This document shows positions 25,132 to 32,815 of a stretch of DNA of 33,739 bases, one piece after another. How positions within the stretch are numbered: position 1 is the stretch's first letter; each line of letters begins with the position of its first letter. A program made the position numbers and the translations under genes. Source of the stretch: a virus; IMG/VR virus record IMGVR_UViG_3300046167_000019, positions 1 to 33,739 of that record. One strand, given 5' to 3'. The notes below the pieces were generated by a model. That model was not told the origin of the DNA, did not search any database, and saw only the letters and a list, made by a program, of their open reading frames with translations.

Positions 25132-26103
25132 TTACTTAGGAACAACCAAAGTCAAACCTGACTCAGGACGCAGTACGGAAACACCATACAAAGTATCTGA
25201 GGTAAACAGGTTAGCAAGGAACTCTTGCTTGTACTGAGTCTGAGAGCGAACCCCCAGTTGCTCAGCCATTACAATTGCATCTTTCTGGATCAACAGAGCG
25301 CCCAGAGAGTCTACAGTTGAAGCAGAGTTAGCAGCAGCAGTTTCAACAACAGGGCAGTTAGTGCTAACAAATACGTCAATGCCGTACAGTTGTCCAATCT
25401 GACCGTTGGTAACTTGACCATTGTTTACGAAGTCAGAGCTTACGTAACGATCAATACCCATAATGGTGTTGCGAACTGAAGGAGGAATAACAAAGCAGCG
25501 GTTTTCCATAGGAACATCAGCATCGTCCAGCTTCTGAATGATAGCGCGGAAACCGGCGTCAGTAAATACGTCAGCAGTTGTTACCGTGTCAACAGCGTAA
25601 GTAGCCAGAGCGCCACTTGCAGAGTTGTCTACGAAGAACGTACCACCGTTGTTTGCATAAGTTGTAGAAGACGTACCAGCAGAACCAAGGCCAGTAGCCA
25701 AGCTATGCAGGTCGGTGTCAACTTGCTTTGCCAAAGCGTAGCCAGCATCTTCCGTGTAGAACTGACGTAGTGAGCTAAGAGCCTGTACGTCGGTAATGTC
25801 TTCAATCAGACGTGAGTATTCAAAGTGCTTGTCAATAGAGATTTGCACTTCACCTTCCGTAGCGTTCTGAACCGTTACAGCAGTGTTCTCAGCTTTAGCG
25901 TGAGCGTCACCACGGACAGGCTTAGGCACATGGATCGTGTCGCCTTTCTTACCAGCCATAGACATCTTCTTGACAAGGTTTGCCAAGACGAGGTTCTTTT
26001 GGTACGCAGCAATAATCTCGTCACTCCAGATTTCTGGAATAAAAGTAGCTGCGCTAGTGTTGTCAACGAACCCGCCAGTTGCGGGATATGTGGAATCAGT
26101 CAT
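25132..26103 (-). CDS. Major capsid protein
   Basis: A 323-residue protein with the pattern of T7-like and marine podovirus capsids. The early segment has FIPEIWSDEIIAAYQKNLVLANLVKK, shown here in part as FIPEIWSDEIIAAY. KKGDTIHVPKP follows, then a spine-like helix (TDVQALSSLRQFYTEDAGYA), the PMENRCFVIPPSVRN strand, and a C-terminal RSQTQYKQEFLANLFT. Location directly after the scaffold gene supports it. GGAG lies nine bases before ATG 26103. A terminator-like hairpin follows. Confidence 0.92.
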   Translation of the reverse strand: MTDSTYPATGGFVDNTSAATFIPEIWSDEIIAAYQKNLVLANLVKKMSMAGKKGDTIHVPKPVRGDAHAKAENTAVTVQNATEGEVQISIDKHFEYSRLIEDITDVQALSSLRQFYTEDAGYALAKQVDTDLHSLATGLGSAGTSSTTYANNGGTFFVDNSASGALATYAVDTVTTADVFTDAGFRAIIQKLDDADVPMENRCFVIPPSVRNTIMGIDRYVSSDFVNNGQVTNGQIGQLYGIDVFVSTNCPVVETAAANSASTVDSLGALLIQKDAIVMAEQLGVRSQTQYKQEFLANLFTSDTLYGVSVLRPESGLTLVVPK

Positions 26104-26125
26104 AATAAATATCTCCTAAGATATA

Positions 26126-26914
26126 CTATCTGACCCGTTTTTCTGCGTATGCCTTCATGATCTCTGGTTGTAGAGCAGCATAGCGATCAGGGTCGTTTCT
26201 CATAAGGTTAATAATGTCTGCGCGTCTATAGATCTTCTTAGGTGCTGATTCAGTGCTACCACGAGCATTGCCTGTGGAAGCTGCTTTAACTGCTTGCTTA
26301 CGGGATTGCTCCTCTACAGCGGCAGTCTGCTGCACAATAGTTTGTCGCTCTTTCCACAAGCTAAATAGCTCATCAGCGGCTTCACTGTCGTACTGCTGGT
26401 CTGCTGCTACAAACAGCTTAGTCCTAACATTGGATGCTTTAATCCACTCAGCAAAGTTAGTATCTTGCAAGATTTCTTTCATGTCAGGGTGCTTACGCTG
26501 TAGCTCTGCCATTGCTGTACTTGCACGATATTGCTGGGTAATTTCTTCAGCTTCCTTAATCTTAGGATGGTTCTGAATAGCCCTATCTACAGCCTTATCA
26601 GGGTCTGTAAACCAATCTACTTCTTCGTCTTGTTGGGGTGCTTCTTTAGTATCTTCTGTGAGTTGTGTCTGGATATACGTATCAACAACCTTACGTAGCT
26701 CACCTACTTCAGAACTCTGTCGGCCCAATAGCTTCTCAGCTTCTTGGTGCATCTGTACAAGTTCTTCAGCAGACTTACCTTTGTACTTGTCTGGGATCTC
26801 AGGTTCCTGGGGTTCAGGAGTTTCCTGTTGTTCCTCTACTTGTTCAAACATCGCTAGTTGCTGTTCGTTCTCTTCTTGGTTGTCCTGACGCTCAGGTTCA
26901 ATAATCTTAGCCAT
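26126..26914 (-). CDS. Capsid scaffolding protein
   Basis: A 262-residue, Glu/Gln-rich helical protein (EENEQQLAMFEQVEEQQE; ERQTIVQQTAAVEEQSRKQA) with a basic C-terminus (LMRNDPDRYAAL...AEKRVR) that likely grips the capsid shell. Acidic coiled-coil composition, a Pro/Glu segment, and position between portal-side genes and the major capsid gene are the usual signs of a podovirus scaffold. GGAG about seven bases before ATG 26914 fixes the start. Confidence 0.88.
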   Translation of the reverse strand: MAKIIEPERQDNQEENEQQLAMFEQVEEQQETPEPQEPEIPDKYKGKSAEELVQMHQEAEKLLGRQSSEVGELRKVVDTYIQTQLTEDTKEAPQQDEEVDWFTDPDKAVDRAIQNHPKIKEAEEITQQYRASTAMAELQRKHPDMKEILQDTNFAEWIKASNVRTKLFVAADQQYDSEAADELFSLWKERQTIVQQTAAVEEQSRKQAVKAASTGNARGSTESAPKKIYRRADIINLMRNDPDRYAALQPEIMKAYAEKRVR

Positions 26915-26963
26915 TATTAACTCCGTACCTTAGTATTGTGGAGATGTTTAGTATGAAGGTTCT

Positions 26964-27188
26964 CTAGGAGGTTTGCCTTCGTTCATGTGCCATGTGCTGC
27001 TCCCTGCGTTTAACCCACCTATCATGTGCATCAGGGAAGTCTCCACTAATGCCTTCAAGGTTAGATCTCACTGGGGAGATAACACGTTTAGCGTCCAAGC
27101 CACAACTGCACCTAGAAGTTGTGACATCAGACTTAACTAAATCTTCAAACAGTTTGCCACAAGGACATCTGAAATCAAACAGCCTCAT
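26964..27188 (-). CDS. FmdB-like zinc-ribbon protein
   Basis: A 74-residue protein opening MRLFDFRCPCGKLFEDLV with C8xC10 and, after about 17 residues, C27xC29, then AKRVISPV. This is the FmdB/regulatory zinc-ribbon layout seen as small genes beside scaffold and capsid genes in many phages. The C-terminal part (FPDAHDRWVKRREQH) is charged and helical. It may regulate transcription or assist assembly; neither is shown. It overlaps the gene upstream by 14 bases. Confidence 0.75.
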   Translation of the reverse strand: MRLFDFRCPCGKLFEDLVKSDVTTSRCSCGLDAKRVISPVRSNLEGISGDFPDAHDRWVKRREQHMAHERRQTS

Positions 27189-27429
27189 CTACAGACTCTT
27201 CTGATTCTGCTTGTTCGTGAGCGTTATCAATCTGTGTTTCAAGATTTAATATGGTTGCTAGGATAGCTAACTGACCTTTGCGAAAGTTCAAGTTATCATT
27301 ATCCGTAGTCATTTCTACTGAGTTGATTTGTCCAACATTACCTTGTAGGTCAGAGATTAGCTGTTTCCAGCCTTCTGATCTAAACATAGCAAAGTAGTTG
27401 TTGAAATATGTTTCTAACTCTTGAGTCAT
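27175..27429 (-). CDS. Small hypothetical protein, first gene of late unit 2
   Basis: An 84-residue soluble acidic protein (FNNYFAMFRSEGWKQLISDL ... RKGQLAILATILNLETQID) of a type found before scaffold genes in podoviruses; its role is unknown. AAAGGT about nine bases before ATG 27429 is its ribosome-binding site. It is the first gene after the internal sigma70 promoter at 27480-27508, with a leader of about 45 bases. Confidence 0.75.
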   Translation of the reverse strand: MTQELETYFNNYFAMFRSEGWKQLISDLQGNVGQINSVEMTTDNDNLNFRKGQLAILATILNLETQIDNAHEQAESEESVDEAV

Positions 27430-27479
27430 CGTATTTTACCTTTGTTAAAGAATACTGGATGTACGTAAAGTACCTATAT

Positions 27480-27508
27480 ATTATATCATACTTTTTCGTG
27501 TTTGTCAA
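27480..27508 (-). promoter_or_regulatory. Consensus sigma70 promoter for late unit 2
   Basis: On the minus strand TTGACA (27508-27503), a 17-base spacer and TATAAT (27485-27480) match the bacterial housekeeping consensus exactly. Transcription should start near 27473. It sits between the stop of the upstream gene (27512) and ATG 27429. Spacer and downstream bases are almost the same as in the promoter at 33244-33272. Confidence 0.9.
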
Positions 27509-27511
27509 GTG

Positions 27512-27961
27512 TTATTTTGTTAAATATGAAATTAAAAGTGCTAGGCACATAGGTACTAAAAATACCAATACACCTATGACAGCACCTATCTCTCTAACGT
27601 CCTTCCAAAATTTCTTTTTAGCTGCTATTGCTCTAGCTAACTCTAGCTGTTTAGCCTTCCTAGCTTCAGCCATAGCAAGCATAGCTTCTTGATAGAGTTG
27701 TCCGTTACCGCTGACTGTAAAGAGATCCTTGATCTCCTTCATAGTCTCCTGTATTTGTTTCTTAGCTAGTGCAGCTTTAACAGCATCGCCTTCGGATAGC
27801 TTGCCTTCATTCTGCGCTCTAGCTAACTCTACCTCTGCACCTCCAAGAGTAGATAAGAAAGCAGAGATACTTGAGATGTCATTGGTAGTCTCAGCTACAC
27901 GCTTGATAGCAGACGTAGCAGCATTGACACCAGCGACAATTGCACTTATCTCTGCTATCAC
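27512..27961 (-). CDS. Helical protein with C-terminal membrane anchor
   Basis: A 149-residue protein starting at GTG 27961, with AGGGG a few bases upstream. Residues 1-115 are helical and Ala/Lys/Glu-rich (KAALAKKQIQETMKEIKDLF; AEARKAKQLELARAIAAKKK). One transmembrane segment spans 126-147 (GAVIGVLVFLVPMCLALLIS). It is the last gene of late unit 1. It could be a virion or lysis-related membrane protein; the single C-terminal anchor could also suit a spanin-like role. Unrecognised otherwise. Confidence 0.65.
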   Translation of the reverse strand: MIAEISAIVAGVNAATSAIKRVAETTNDISSISAFLSTLGGAEVELARAQNEGKLSEGDAVKAALAKKQIQETMKEIKDLFTVSGNGQLYQEAMLAMAEARKAKQLELARAIAAKKKFWKDVREIGAVIGVLVFLVPMCLALLISYLTK

Positions 27962-27963
27962 TG

Positions 27964-28080
27964 TCAGCGGCCCCTACGTCCGCCAATAGTCTTAGTTCGT
28001 CGGTTTTTAGGTGTAGCTCTTCTACTGTTCTTAGGTGGACGGCCTACTTTATTTCCGTATGTTCCTTTACCGTATGGCAT
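27964..28080 (-). CDS. 38-residue basic protein with AT-hook-like motif
   Basis: The protein begins MPYGKGTYGNKVGRPPK and ends GGRRGR, with about a third basic residues. The VGRPPK core resembles an AT-hook. GGGGAAA about six bases before ATG 28080 and tight spacing to the flanking genes support it. Similar tiny basic proteins occur near portal genes in T7-like phages. Binding DNA during packaging is a reasonable guess only. Confidence 0.65.
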   Translation of the reverse strand: MPYGKGTYGNKVGRPPKNSRRATPKNRRTKTIGGRRGR

Positions 28081-28081
28081 G

Positions 28082-28378
28082 TTACTTTCCCCTAGTTCTT
28101 GTCTTACGAGCTAGTGTTTGATTAGCTCTCATGGACTTAGCACCCTTACACTTCCAACGCTTACGTGATAAGTTATTGGGTGTGTTAGGGTCATTCTGCT
28201 TCTTTTTAGGAAGACGTTTCTTAATACCTAGTGACCTAGCACAGTAGCTGTCGCCCTTACTGGTTCCTGGCTTTACTCTAGGGCCACCGTCTGATGCGCG
28301 ACCTGCCTGACCGTAAGAGACTCTCCTGCCGCTGGAAGTCACTTTTACTCTTGCTTTACCTCTACGTGGCCTAGCCAT
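28082..28378 (-). CDS. Small very basic protein
   Basis: A 98-residue, Arg/Lys-rich protein (MARPRRGKARVKVTSSGRR at the start, NNLSRKRWKCKGAKSMR near the end). The middle motif GDSYCARSLGI and the PNTPNNLSRKRWKC ending recur in small podovirus proteins of unknown role. Its ATG overlaps the stop of the coiled-coil gene upstream (TAATG). It is likely a DNA-binding or virion-minor protein. Two cysteines only, so a zinc site is not evident. Confidence 0.7.
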   Translation of the reverse strand: MARPRRGKARVKVTSSGRRVSYGQAGRASDGGPRVKPGTSKGDSYCARSLGIKKRLPKKKQNDPNTPNNLSRKRWKCKGAKSMRANQTLARKTRTRGK

Positions 28379-28509
28379 TACGCCGCCTTCTTGTTCGGTA
28401 GTTTCTTAACATTCTTTGCCTCTAACTCTTTAATCTTAGCTTCTAGTTCATCAAACTTCTTGTTGACTTGATCTACTATCTGAGTTAGTTCTGTACGTGT
28501 TACGACCAT
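28378..28509 (-). CDS. 43-residue leucine-zipper-like protein
   Basis: The protein reads MVVTRTELTQIVDQVNKKF then a heptad pattern (DELEAKIKELEAKNVKKL) ending PNKKAA. It is probably a short coiled coil. AAGGA eight bases before ATG 28509, spacing of four bases after the portal stop, and TAATG overlap with the next gene support it. The role is unknown. Confidence 0.65.
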   Translation of the reverse strand: MVVTRTELTQIVDQVNKKFDELEAKIKELEAKNVKKLPNKKAA

Positions 28510-28513
28510 CAAG

Positions 28514-30538
28514 TTATCCTTGTTGTAATTGAAGGGGTTGCATGGGTTGCACTGGTTGCGGTGCTTGTTGTTGAGGTTGATTCTTTAGGTCAATCTCTTT
28601 CTCTTTTAAGAATGTCTGAGCAATCTTCATACGACGCTCAAACTCCTTGTCCTCTTGATCGCCTGCCTTTAGGTTAGCTGTGACTGCCTTAATCTGGTCA
28701 ATCTGTAGCTCCTGTGGTGCAAGCTGTGTCTCTACAGCAATCTTCTGTGCTCTAGCCTCAGACTCTACTGCCTGACCGTTTAGTGCTGCTGTCTGTGACT
28801 GCTGGAAGGCCATCTGTGCCTGTGCAGCCGCTTGTTGCATTTGCTGCTGTTCAGGTGTAGGTTGTGATGCTTGCTCTGCCTGAGCCAGCTTAGTCATAAG
28901 TTCTTCACGATTAGACAGGTTCATGTTGTCAATAATTGACTGAATCAACGTATTGTATAGTGGAGACTCTTGAGACATTGTTTGCAGTAGTTGTACAAGC
29001 TGTGTTACTTCGTATTCACGAGCAATAATACCTAGAGTAGACGTAGTGTTAAACTTGTAGTCCTTGACAGGATAGTTTTCTGGGTCAAACTGCATGTAAC
29101 GACAAGCAGCCATCTTAACAAAAGGAATCAAGAAGGACTGTTGGAAGTTAATCAAGGTACGCTTGTGACGCTTGATGATTGCACCTAACGACATACTGAT
29201 ACCAGCAGCCGTAGCGTCACCGTTAATGCTGCCAGGAATACCAGCAGAGTCAATAGCACCTGTAGACATCTGAACCATCTTCTGTAGTTCCGCTGCCTGT
29301 GCAAATGTAATCTGACTAACCTGACCAAAGTTGAATGGATTGATGACAGACTTAGGGTCGCCGTTAGTCAACAAGATCTTACCTGGACGTACTTCTGGCC
29401 TAGAGCCTCTAGGAAGGCGTGTAGCGTCCATAGCCATCATTGGGTGTACAGTTAGTGCTAAAGCATCAATACGTGCCCGAAGCTCTGTGTCAAGCGCCTT
29501 CTGGCTGTTGTAACCCTTCTCACACACACCACGTCCCCAGAACCTACCTGGAACTACATCCCAAGGAAAGGCTACTACAGGACGATCCTGCATCATGTAT
29601 GGGTTAGCTTCTGCTTTTAGTAGGATGCCTCCATTAGCCACAACCACAATAGCTTCAACGTAATAGCTGGCATCTTCATTGTTCTCTGGTTCCTCTAGTT
29701 CAATATCAGCAATGTCTTCATCGTCATCAAGCAGTGCTTCTTTCTCACCAACCTCTAGCAAGTAACGAGGCACAAGTCCATAGTATTTCGTTAGGCGTAC
29801 TTTGTCCTCGTCGTAGCTTGTTAGGTCTTGATCTGGCTCTAGGTCATAGTCACTAGCCGCCTGACCTACGTACACGCTCCTGTAGACACCTTCTTCCTGT
29901 AGCTGTTGTACCTTATGCCGTGGCACAAACTCATCCACAGCAACGCCTATAGCGTCCTCAATAGAGGTAGCTACTGGGTCAATCAAGAAGTTCTGTGGCA
30001 GTACAGGGCGTAGTTTAACTACTGTACGGTCTGTGACGTTAACACCTACTGCCTGTAGCTGCCCGTCCATAATAGGCTGTGTAGCAGGAGCCATCTCTTT
30101 GACTTCCTCTAGCACTACTTCAGCCACACCTGTACCAAATACAGCACTATTAATGAGACATTCACCTACTTGCTTGCGTATTTGAGTCTTCTCAAAGTCC
30201 TCATGCAGTTTAGTGCGTAAATATACAACATCTTGTGCTTCTGCATCCCCAAGATCGTCGGTAATATCAAAATACTTACCACGACCGAAAGTTGCTTCCT
30301 CAATCTCAGCTACACTGGACTCTACAGCCTGCTGTAATGCAGGTGAAATGATACGTGAACGTTCACTTTTGCGCTCCATATCTTCTGCTGCCCAGATTCC
30401 ACGCCATAAACGGTAGAATTCTTCAAATCTTTCTGCATAATTGGACTCATAGTGGTCTCGCCACGAGTCACACTTAGCCATTACCCAGTTTTCTAGGTGT
30501 TCGTCGCTAGACAGAACGTCATTATCGTTATAATCCAT
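28514..30538 (-). CDS. Portal protein (head-to-tail connector)
   Basis: A 674-residue podovirus-type portal forming the dodecameric DNA gate at the capsid vertex. Typical parts are the N-terminal LENWVMAKCDSWRDHYE helix, SRIISPALQQAVESSVAEI (about 62-80), a VFGTGVAEV core strand, an FPWDVVPGRFWGRG segment, and DATAAGISMSLGAI near the crown. The C-terminal 120 residues are Gln/Ala-rich and coil-forming, as expected for a barrel lining the inner capsid. It follows the terminase and small basic genes. AAGGACGG upstream of ATG 30538 is a rather distant ribosome-binding site. Confidence 0.92.
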   Translation of the reverse strand: MDYNDNDVLSSDEHLENWVMAKCDSWRDHYESNYAERFEEFYRLWRGIWAAEDMERKSERSRIISPALQQAVESSVAEIEEATFGRGKYFDITDDLGDAEAQDVVYLRTKLHEDFEKTQIRKQVGECLINSAVFGTGVAEVVLEEVKEMAPATQPIMDGQLQAVGVNVTDRTVVKLRPVLPQNFLIDPVATSIEDAIGVAVDEFVPRHKVQQLQEEGVYRSVYVGQAASDYDLEPDQDLTSYDEDKVRLTKYYGLVPRYLLEVGEKEALLDDDEDIADIELEEPENNEDASYYVEAIVVVANGGILLKAEANPYMMQDRPVVAFPWDVVPGRFWGRGVCEKGYNSQKALDTELRARIDALALTVHPMMAMDATRLPRGSRPEVRPGKILLTNGDPKSVINPFNFGQVSQITFAQAAELQKMVQMSTGAIDSAGIPGSINGDATAAGISMSLGAIIKRHKRTLINFQQSFLIPFVKMAACRYMQFDPENYPVKDYKFNTTSTLGIIAREYEVTQLVQLLQTMSQESPLYNTLIQSIIDNMNLSNREELMTKLAQAEQASQPTPEQQQMQQAAAQAQMAFQQSQTAALNGQAVESEARAQKIAVETQLAPQELQIDQIKAVTANLKAGDQEDKEFERRMKIAQTFLKEKEIDLKNQPQQQAPQPVQPMQPLQLQQG

Positions 30539-30543
30539 AATTT

Positions 30544-30864
30544 TTAAGCCGTCCTTGTTCTACGAGTTTTATTTGCTATTCTTCTAGGCTGTGCTGAGTG
30601 CTGTCTGCCAGCCTTAGTGTCTTTTCTTTTCTTTCTAGTGGTGGCTGCGTACTCTTGTGGAGACAAAGACTTAATTGCTTTCTCCGGTAAGTAGCGTTCT
30701 CCAGTAGCTTTAGAGCCTTGAGTGCTTGGTTTGCCTGACTTTGTACGCCACTTCTGCTTAGTCCAGTTTTTTAGAGACTTTTGTGGTTTTTTTAGACTTG
30801 ATGAGCTAGTTTTACTTCTACGTTTAGCTCCCTGTGACCTAGCTCTAGTGCCTGCTCTAGCCAT
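30544..30864 (-). CDS. Highly basic small protein
   Basis: A 106-residue protein beginning MARAGTRARSQGAKRRSK and ending RRIANKTRRTRTA, with a conserved-looking middle (GERYLPEKAIKSLSPQEYAAT). I place the start at ATG 30864 because GGAGG is eight bases upstream and the ATG overlaps the preceding stop (TAATG). A longer frame reaching 30930 would overlap that gene by 67 bases without a site. Extreme positive charge suggests DNA contact in packaging or in the virion. Confidence 0.75.
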   Translation of the reverse strand: MARAGTRARSQGAKRRSKTSSSSLKKPQKSLKNWTKQKWRTKSGKPSTQGSKATGERYLPEKAIKSLSPQEYAATTRKKRKDTKAGRQHSAQPRRIANKTRRTRTA

Positions 30865-31073
30865 TATCTGTATCCTCCACCCTTGGCTTTGTACTCTTTT
30901 GCCAACATCTGTGCCTTTCGCGCTGACCATTGTCCAGCCTTGCCACCTTTTGTACCTGCTTTGATTTTATTGAATAGGTTTTTACGCATAGTGGGTTTAG
31001 TGTAGTTACCAGCTTCATTGACTCTTGACTTAGGTTTTTGTGCTTTGGCTCTAGTTCCTGCTCTTGTTGCCAT
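30864..31073 (-). CDS. Small basic protein (KAGxKGGKxGQWSARKAQ type)
   Basis: A 69-residue basic protein starting MATRAGTRAKAQ and containing KIKAGTKGGKAGQWSARKAQ, a sequence type I know from many phages near terminase and portal genes, of unknown function. The opening MATRAGTRAK parallels the MARAGTRAR start of its neighbour, hinting at an ancient duplication of the N-terminus. AGGA eight bases before ATG 31073 supports the start. It begins two bases after the terminase stop. Confidence 0.8.
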   Translation of the reverse strand: MATRAGTRAKAQKPKSRVNEAGNYTKPTMRKNLFNKIKAGTKGGKAGQWSARKAQMLAKEYKAKGGGYR

Positions 31074-31074
31074 A

Positions 31075-32325
31075 TTAATATCCTGTTACTGCGTCTAAGA
31101 CCTCAAGATCATCAATCTCAAAGTCATAATTGTAGGCTACCTTAGCCAGTTGGTCTGTGTACGCAAAGGCATCCACAAGGTCATCATGTGTTAACGGGTC
31201 AGGGAACTGGAATAACTGATCCATGAATCTACTATTCCACTCACCTTGCCCTAGAGTAATCTGACCATTCTCAAATCTACCCTGTAGCGCCCACATGATT
31301 CTGTCTGTTTTCTTTCTGTTGCCGTGTGTTAGTTCCTCTACAACAAAAAATCTACCACGCTGCTTCATCAAGTCCATCAAGGGTGACATCACAGCTTGCT
31401 TAGAGATACCACGCTCAATACCTACACTGATAGGTCTGTAGTCTCTAACAGCCTCAAAGATCTTCCTAGCTGTCTCCGCTAAGTCCCACCTACCGTATAT
31501 GATGTTCTCTAGGTGCCAGCCATTCTCATTTACTTTAACAACAGCAATAGCTGATTCATCCAGCTTAGAGTTTTTAGTTCTCTTCTTACTTACGTCCTCA
31601 AAGCCAGCTAAGTCAATGCTTATGTAGTAGTCACCTATTTCTGGTGTCTCACCAAACTTAACCCACTCCTCCTTGAACATCTCTGAGCCTCTAGCTTCAA
31701 ATGATGCCATGAACTCTTGACGGAATGCGTAGGATGACATAGACTTCTTAGCTAGGTCAATCTCGTCTGGGTCTAACAACTCATTGTCATAGCTTGTAAA
31801 GTGCCATGCAGTATAGGACTCATCGTCCTCTAGCTCTGCGTACTTGTACAGGTCATAGAAGTGGTTACGCCCCATAGGTGTACCAATGAACAATGCAGCA
31901 CCCTTCTGGTCAGCCAAGGCAGGTCTAAGAATCTGCTCAAAGACCTCTGGCTTCATGTCGGCGTACTCGTCCATCACTAGAAACTTTAGTGACACACCAC
32001 GCATAGTCTCTGGTCTGTCAGCACCCTTGAGGCTGATGGTTGCACCATTGACTAACTTAATCTGTAGGTTGTTTATGTGTGCGTTAGATACAACAGGGTG
32101 CGCCAGCTCCAATAGTGTTTGCCACATGATGTCCCTGGCCTGTCCTTGTGTTGGAGCTACATAGAACACATGGCCTCTGTCTGCCTGAAGAGCATTAACA
32201 ATCAACATCCAAGCAGCTAGTCTTGACTTACCTGTACGTCTACCAGCAGCTACAATCTTAAATCTAGTAGGGTCTTCCCATACTTGTTGCTGCCAATCCA
32301 GTAGTTGTATGTTAAGATCAGTCAT
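31075..32325 (-). CDS. terL: Terminase large subunit
   Basis: A 416-residue packaging motor and nuclease. The ATPase half has Walker A AGRRTGKS (27-34), Walker B FLVMDE (D119, E120) and the GTP coupling motif (148-150). The RNase H-fold nuclease half has D238 (SIDLAG), E304 (VGIERG) and the D381/D382/D385 group (THDDLVDAFAY). It is shorter than T7 gp19 (586 residues) and nearer the 400-500 residues of compact phage terminases. Its ATG lies inside the end of a small acidic gene. Confidence 0.95.
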   Translation of the reverse strand: MTDLNIQLLDWQQQVWEDPTRFKIVAAGRRTGKSRLAAWMLIVNALQADRGHVFYVAPTQGQARDIMWQTLLELAHPVVSNAHINNLQIKLVNGATISLKGADRPETMRGVSLKFLVMDEYADMKPEVFEQILRPALADQKGAALFIGTPMGRNHFYDLYKYAELEDDESYTAWHFTSYDNELLDPDEIDLAKKSMSSYAFRQEFMASFEARGSEMFKEEWVKFGETPEIGDYYISIDLAGFEDVSKKRTKNSKLDESAIAVVKVNENGWHLENIIYGRWDLAETARKIFEAVRDYRPISVGIERGISKQAVMSPLMDLMKQRGRFFVVEELTHGNRKKTDRIMWALQGRFENGQITLGQGEWNSRFMDQLFQFPDPLTHDDLVDAFAYTDQLAKVAYNYDFEIDDLEVLDAVTGY

Positions 32326-32461
32326 AGAAATACTTAACTACATAGTCATCTAGGTCTTTCTCTTCCTCACACTCATACTCAACATCTAACTCAGGATCTC
32401 CGTCCCAGTTTAGATCTTCTTGTTGTGCTAAGGTCTTTTTGTACTCTTTGTTAGTAAGCAC
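32318..32461 (-). CDS. Small acidic protein before terminase
   Basis: A 47-residue candidate starting at GTG 32461 (overlapping the stop of the peptidase gene as TAGTG) and ending YVVKYFYD inside the first codons of the terminase gene. It is strongly acidic (LNWDGDPELDVEYECEEEKD). The ribosome-binding site is weak, so support is the coupling on both sides and the composition. It is unrecognised and could be non-coding. Confidence 0.5.
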   Translation of the reverse strand: MLTNKEYKKTLAQQEDLNWDGDPELDVEYECEEEKDLDDYVVKYFYD

Positions 32462-32815
32462 TAACTATACGTCCACATTACAGGTGTATCAGTAGCTCTA
32501 ATGTCTACATGCACAAAACCTCCAGCAACACCAATACCAGTAAAGCCTAACTTAATAGCATTCTTTACTATAGTGTACCTTTGTAAACCTGAAGACACAG
32601 CTATGTCCGCTGCTATGCCTTGTGCATGTGTACCTGGTTTTTTCTTACCTAGCTCAATAGGATGGTCAGGTGATCTATAGCCACTTGTGATAACAAAAGG
32701 AAAACCACAGTGCTCTCTAAGTTCATCCAAAGGCATATATTAACTCATCTTCTATTTCATTCTCACCTGTCGCTTGACAAGCAAACTCATCCCTACTGAA
32801 ATACTTAAACGTCAT
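32461..32815 (-). pseudogene. M15-type D-Ala-D-Ala peptidase (endolysin candidate), split by a frameshift
   Basis: Two overlapping minus-strand frames together make one Peptidase_M15_3-like protein. The first, from ATG 32815, reads MTFKYFSRDEFACQATGE to DELIYAFG and stops at 32723. The second, open from 32736, continues DELREHCGFPFVITSGYRSP and carries the zinc ligands H37, D44 (GTHAQGIAADI) and H76 (FVHVDI), counted from ATG 32736. One extra base in CCTTTGG near 32728-32731 explains the break; a +1 shift there restores LIYAFDELREH. Full length would be about 117 residues, as expected for the family. It could be a sequencing or assembly error, true inactivation or programmed frameshifting. 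It is the only wall hydrolase seen. Confidence 0.8.

Noticed and set aside
30544-30930. Longer 128-residue version of the basic protein
   Set aside because: The extra N-terminus overlaps the neighbouring gene and lacks a ribosome-binding site. ATG 30864 has GGAGG at good spacing and a TAATG junction.
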